This document shows, piece after piece, positions 62,944 through 64,000 of a DNA stretch of 64,000 nucleotides. Positions within the stretch are counted from its first letter, which is position 1, and each line of letters begins with the position of its first letter. A program made the translations under genes and the position numbers. Origin of the DNA: Candidatus Bathyanammoxibius amoris (GTDB taxonomy: Bacteria; Planctomycetota; Brocadiia; Brocadiales; Bathyanammoxibiaceae). The notes beneath the pieces are model-generated. The model saw only the letters and a list, made by a program, of their open reading frames with translations. It searched no databases and had not been told where the DNA came from. The stretch is taken from NCBI GenBank assembly GCA_024451685.1, contig JAMXCW010000004.1:1-64000 (forward strand), given 5' to 3'.

Positions 62944-62970
62944 GGCAACCGTGTTTCGGCTAAAAGACAA

Positions 62971-63284
62971 AAGGAGACCGAAGGAAGCTTCTCTCTACCT
63001 CCGCCCCCCCTAAACAGGACACGTCAAGCAGGTCTTAACTTAATATCGAAGTTCTTTTATGTATCATATACTCACAGGGATGTCAATAATAGAAGCCTTC
63101 ACCCGCAAAGGCAGGTAGCTATTATGGAATAAGTACCGAATATTACAGGGCTTAAGATGTTTTTGCAACATCTCAGGCCGCCTTCTTTACCAGCATGGGC
63201 CTTCCGGGCAAAAGGATTGATTTTTAGGTATTCACCCATTAGAATTTTACCTTCTTGACCACCATTTTGTCTGGGAGAGAAACC
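62971..63284. other. gap between antiporter and malic-enzyme remnant
   Basis: No gene was found. A small hairpin GATGTT/AACATC near 63157-63173 is the only structure. Promoters for the two divergent units must lie here, but none is clear. Confidence 0.45.
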
Positions 63285-63422
63285 GTGAAAACCGAGGAAA
63301 TATACAAGAAATCATTAAAACTCCACAAGTCTTACAAGGGGAAGATACAGGTCATCAGCAAGGTTCCGTACAGGGGACATCTCGACGCATCTCAAACAGG
63401 TCATCGCATTTCGTCATTCTGA
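63285..63422 (+). pseudogene. truncated malic enzyme (N-terminal fragment)
   Basis: The GTG start (GGGAGAG seven bases upstream) opens a 45-codon frame reading MKTEEIYKKSLKLHKSYKGK and then IQVISKVPYR. This matches the N-terminus of NAD(P)-dependent malic enzymes (a KxLELHKKYKGKIEVxSKVP-type start). After KVP the frame breaks away and reaches a TGA inside a TCATTCTGAG repeat. The catalytic domain is absent from the window. It is probably a remnant left after a deletion or insertion at the repeat. Confidence 0.6.
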
Positions 63423-63556
63423 GCCAAAGTCCTGAGTGTAGCGAAGGGGCGGTGAAGAATCTGACACGAAGTGTCACTCTGAGTCGAAGTCCTGAGCATA
63501 GCAAAGGAGCCAGCGAAGAGTCTAGATTCTTCGATCGTTTCACTCCCTCAGAATGA
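63414..63556. repeat. TCATTCTGAG palindromic repeat element at the malic-enzyme break
   Basis: Arms TCATTCTGAG (63414-63423) and CTCAGAATGA (63547-63556) enclose two diverged copies of the unit CTGAGYCRAAGTCCTGAGYRTAGC and a GATTCTTCG tail. It is the same family as 3888 and 47439. Confidence 0.8.
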
Positions 63557-63569
63557 CAGTGTTTTGTAG

Positions 63570-63655
63570 GGACAGCCCTTGTGGCTGTCCGCGGACAGGC
63601 CCGCTCAAAAAATAGCGGGTCCGCCTCTGGCGTGAGACAAACCCTGTCCCCACAT
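63570..63655. repeat. hairpin repeats beside the element
   Basis: GGACAGCC/GGCTGTCC (63570-63590) is followed by a weaker stem with CCGCT/AGCGG and closing GGACAG/CTGTCC. It is similar in style to the hairpins at 37705 and 42173. Confidence 0.65.
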
Positions 63656-63689
63656 TTTGCCTGATAAATCAGGCAACTACGTATCGCAA

Positions 63690-63714
63690 TAAAAAAAGCA
63701 GGCGTTTAGCCTGC
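63690..63714 (-). terminator. Rho-independent terminator of ftsH
   Basis: On the minus strand GCAGGC (63714-63709) pairs with GCCTGC (63703-63698) around a 5-nt loop, then seven T follow. It lies about 48 bases after the ftsH stop. Confidence 0.85.
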
Positions 63715-63761
63715 CATTTAATTCATACCTGGAACTCTTGCTTTCCAACCCCCGCGCCCTT

Positions 63762-64000
63762 TTAGCTGCTACCCGAGCCCTCCGGCTTTGAAAAGGTTGT
63801 AACCCCCTCAACGGTCTTCTTCTTCTCGTACGCCTCCTTCTTCTTCGCGTATCTTTCCCTCTTTTCTTTCTCCTTCCCTTCAAGGCCCAGGAGTTCTATA
63901 ATCTGCTCGCCCTCCAGTATCTCAACCTCCTCCAGCTTACTGGCCAGGAGCTCTAGTTTGTCCCTGTTTACAGACAGCATCTGGTAGGCCTTCTCATAAC
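63762..64000 (-). CDS. ftsH: ATP-dependent zinc metalloprotease FtsH, C-terminal end (5' part outside window)
   Basis: The minus-strand frame is open to the window edge. YEKAYQMLSVNRDKLELLAS continues to LEEVEILEGEQIIELLG, the end of the FtsH peptidase domain where a long helix leads to a conserved ILExEQI/LDGEEI-type motif. A Lys/Glu-rich tail (EKEKRERYAKKKEAYEKKK) of variable length follows. The AAA and HExxH parts are outside, so activity cannot be judged. FtsH is a membrane-bound hexameric protease of quality control. A strong terminator follows. Confidence 0.75.
   Translation of the reverse strand, partial: YEKAYQMLSVNRDKLELLASKLEEVEILEGEQIIELLGLEGKEKEKRERYAKKKEAYEKKKTVEGVTTFSKPEGSGSS

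Overview
The window comes from a diderm (Gram-negative-type) bacterium of moderate-to-high GC. Signs are signal peptides and lipoproteins, a TolC-like outer-membrane factor, a PagL-like outer-membrane lipid A deacylase, an initiator tRNA with def and fmt, and a degenerate NlpD-like LytM protein. The many tetratricopeptide (TPR) proteins, the TackOD1-type regulator and the gene mix fit a planctomycete-like or anammox-related (Brocadiales-like) lineage. That placement is inference; no phylogenetic marker here settles it.

Layout. 1-3.3 kb: minus-strand secreted low-complexity proteins, a DUF116 protein, fmt and def. 3.5-11.2 kb: plus-strand rpsT, lysC, cimA, valS and a zinc-ribbon/TPR/sulfatase-modifying-factor-like protein; the last three overlap by ATGA. 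11.2-20 kb: a minus-strand run of three TPR proteins, CCA-adding enzyme, murD, pyrF and trpG/pabA. 20.6-31.8 kb: the most interesting region. A four-gene plus-strand operon (REC-like/TackOD1/degenerate GGDEF regulator, membrane GT2 synthase, TolC-like protein fused to a GH18-like barrel, HlyD adaptor) faces a minus-strand signalling operon (PAS-PAS histidine kinase, response regulator, REC-GGDEF-EAL). A nucleotide-sugar dehydrogenase lies beyond. Together they look like a c-di-GMP-controlled polysaccharide synthesis and export system. 32-37.7 kb: a lipoprotein, tRNA-fMet, a dNTPase, a cupin, a probable selenocysteine-containing peroxiredoxin, a 30-residue basic protein, a PEGA lipoprotein and a phosphoesterase. 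37.8-40.3 kb: an AT-rich island (DNA adenine methylase plus ParB-like protein) next to tRNA-Ser. 40.5-43.4 kb: sugar-phosphate aldolase and dehydrogenase genes. 43.6-49.6 kb: birA, pagL-like, radical SAM, tRNA-Gly, an NlpD-like protein and two EamA transporters. 50-55.5 kb: ispD, dgt, HIT, a zinc ribbon, a SHOCT protein with a histone H1-like partner, and a phospholipid synthase/HAD pair. 55.5-64 kb: a TPR lipoprotein, acidic membrane proteins, two ArsB/NhaD-type antiporters, a malic-enzyme remnant and the 3' end of ftsH.

Recurring palindromic elements with TCATTCTGAG and GTAGCG/CGCTAC motifs punctuate the intergenic spaces. One sits at the point where a malic-enzyme reading frame breaks down.
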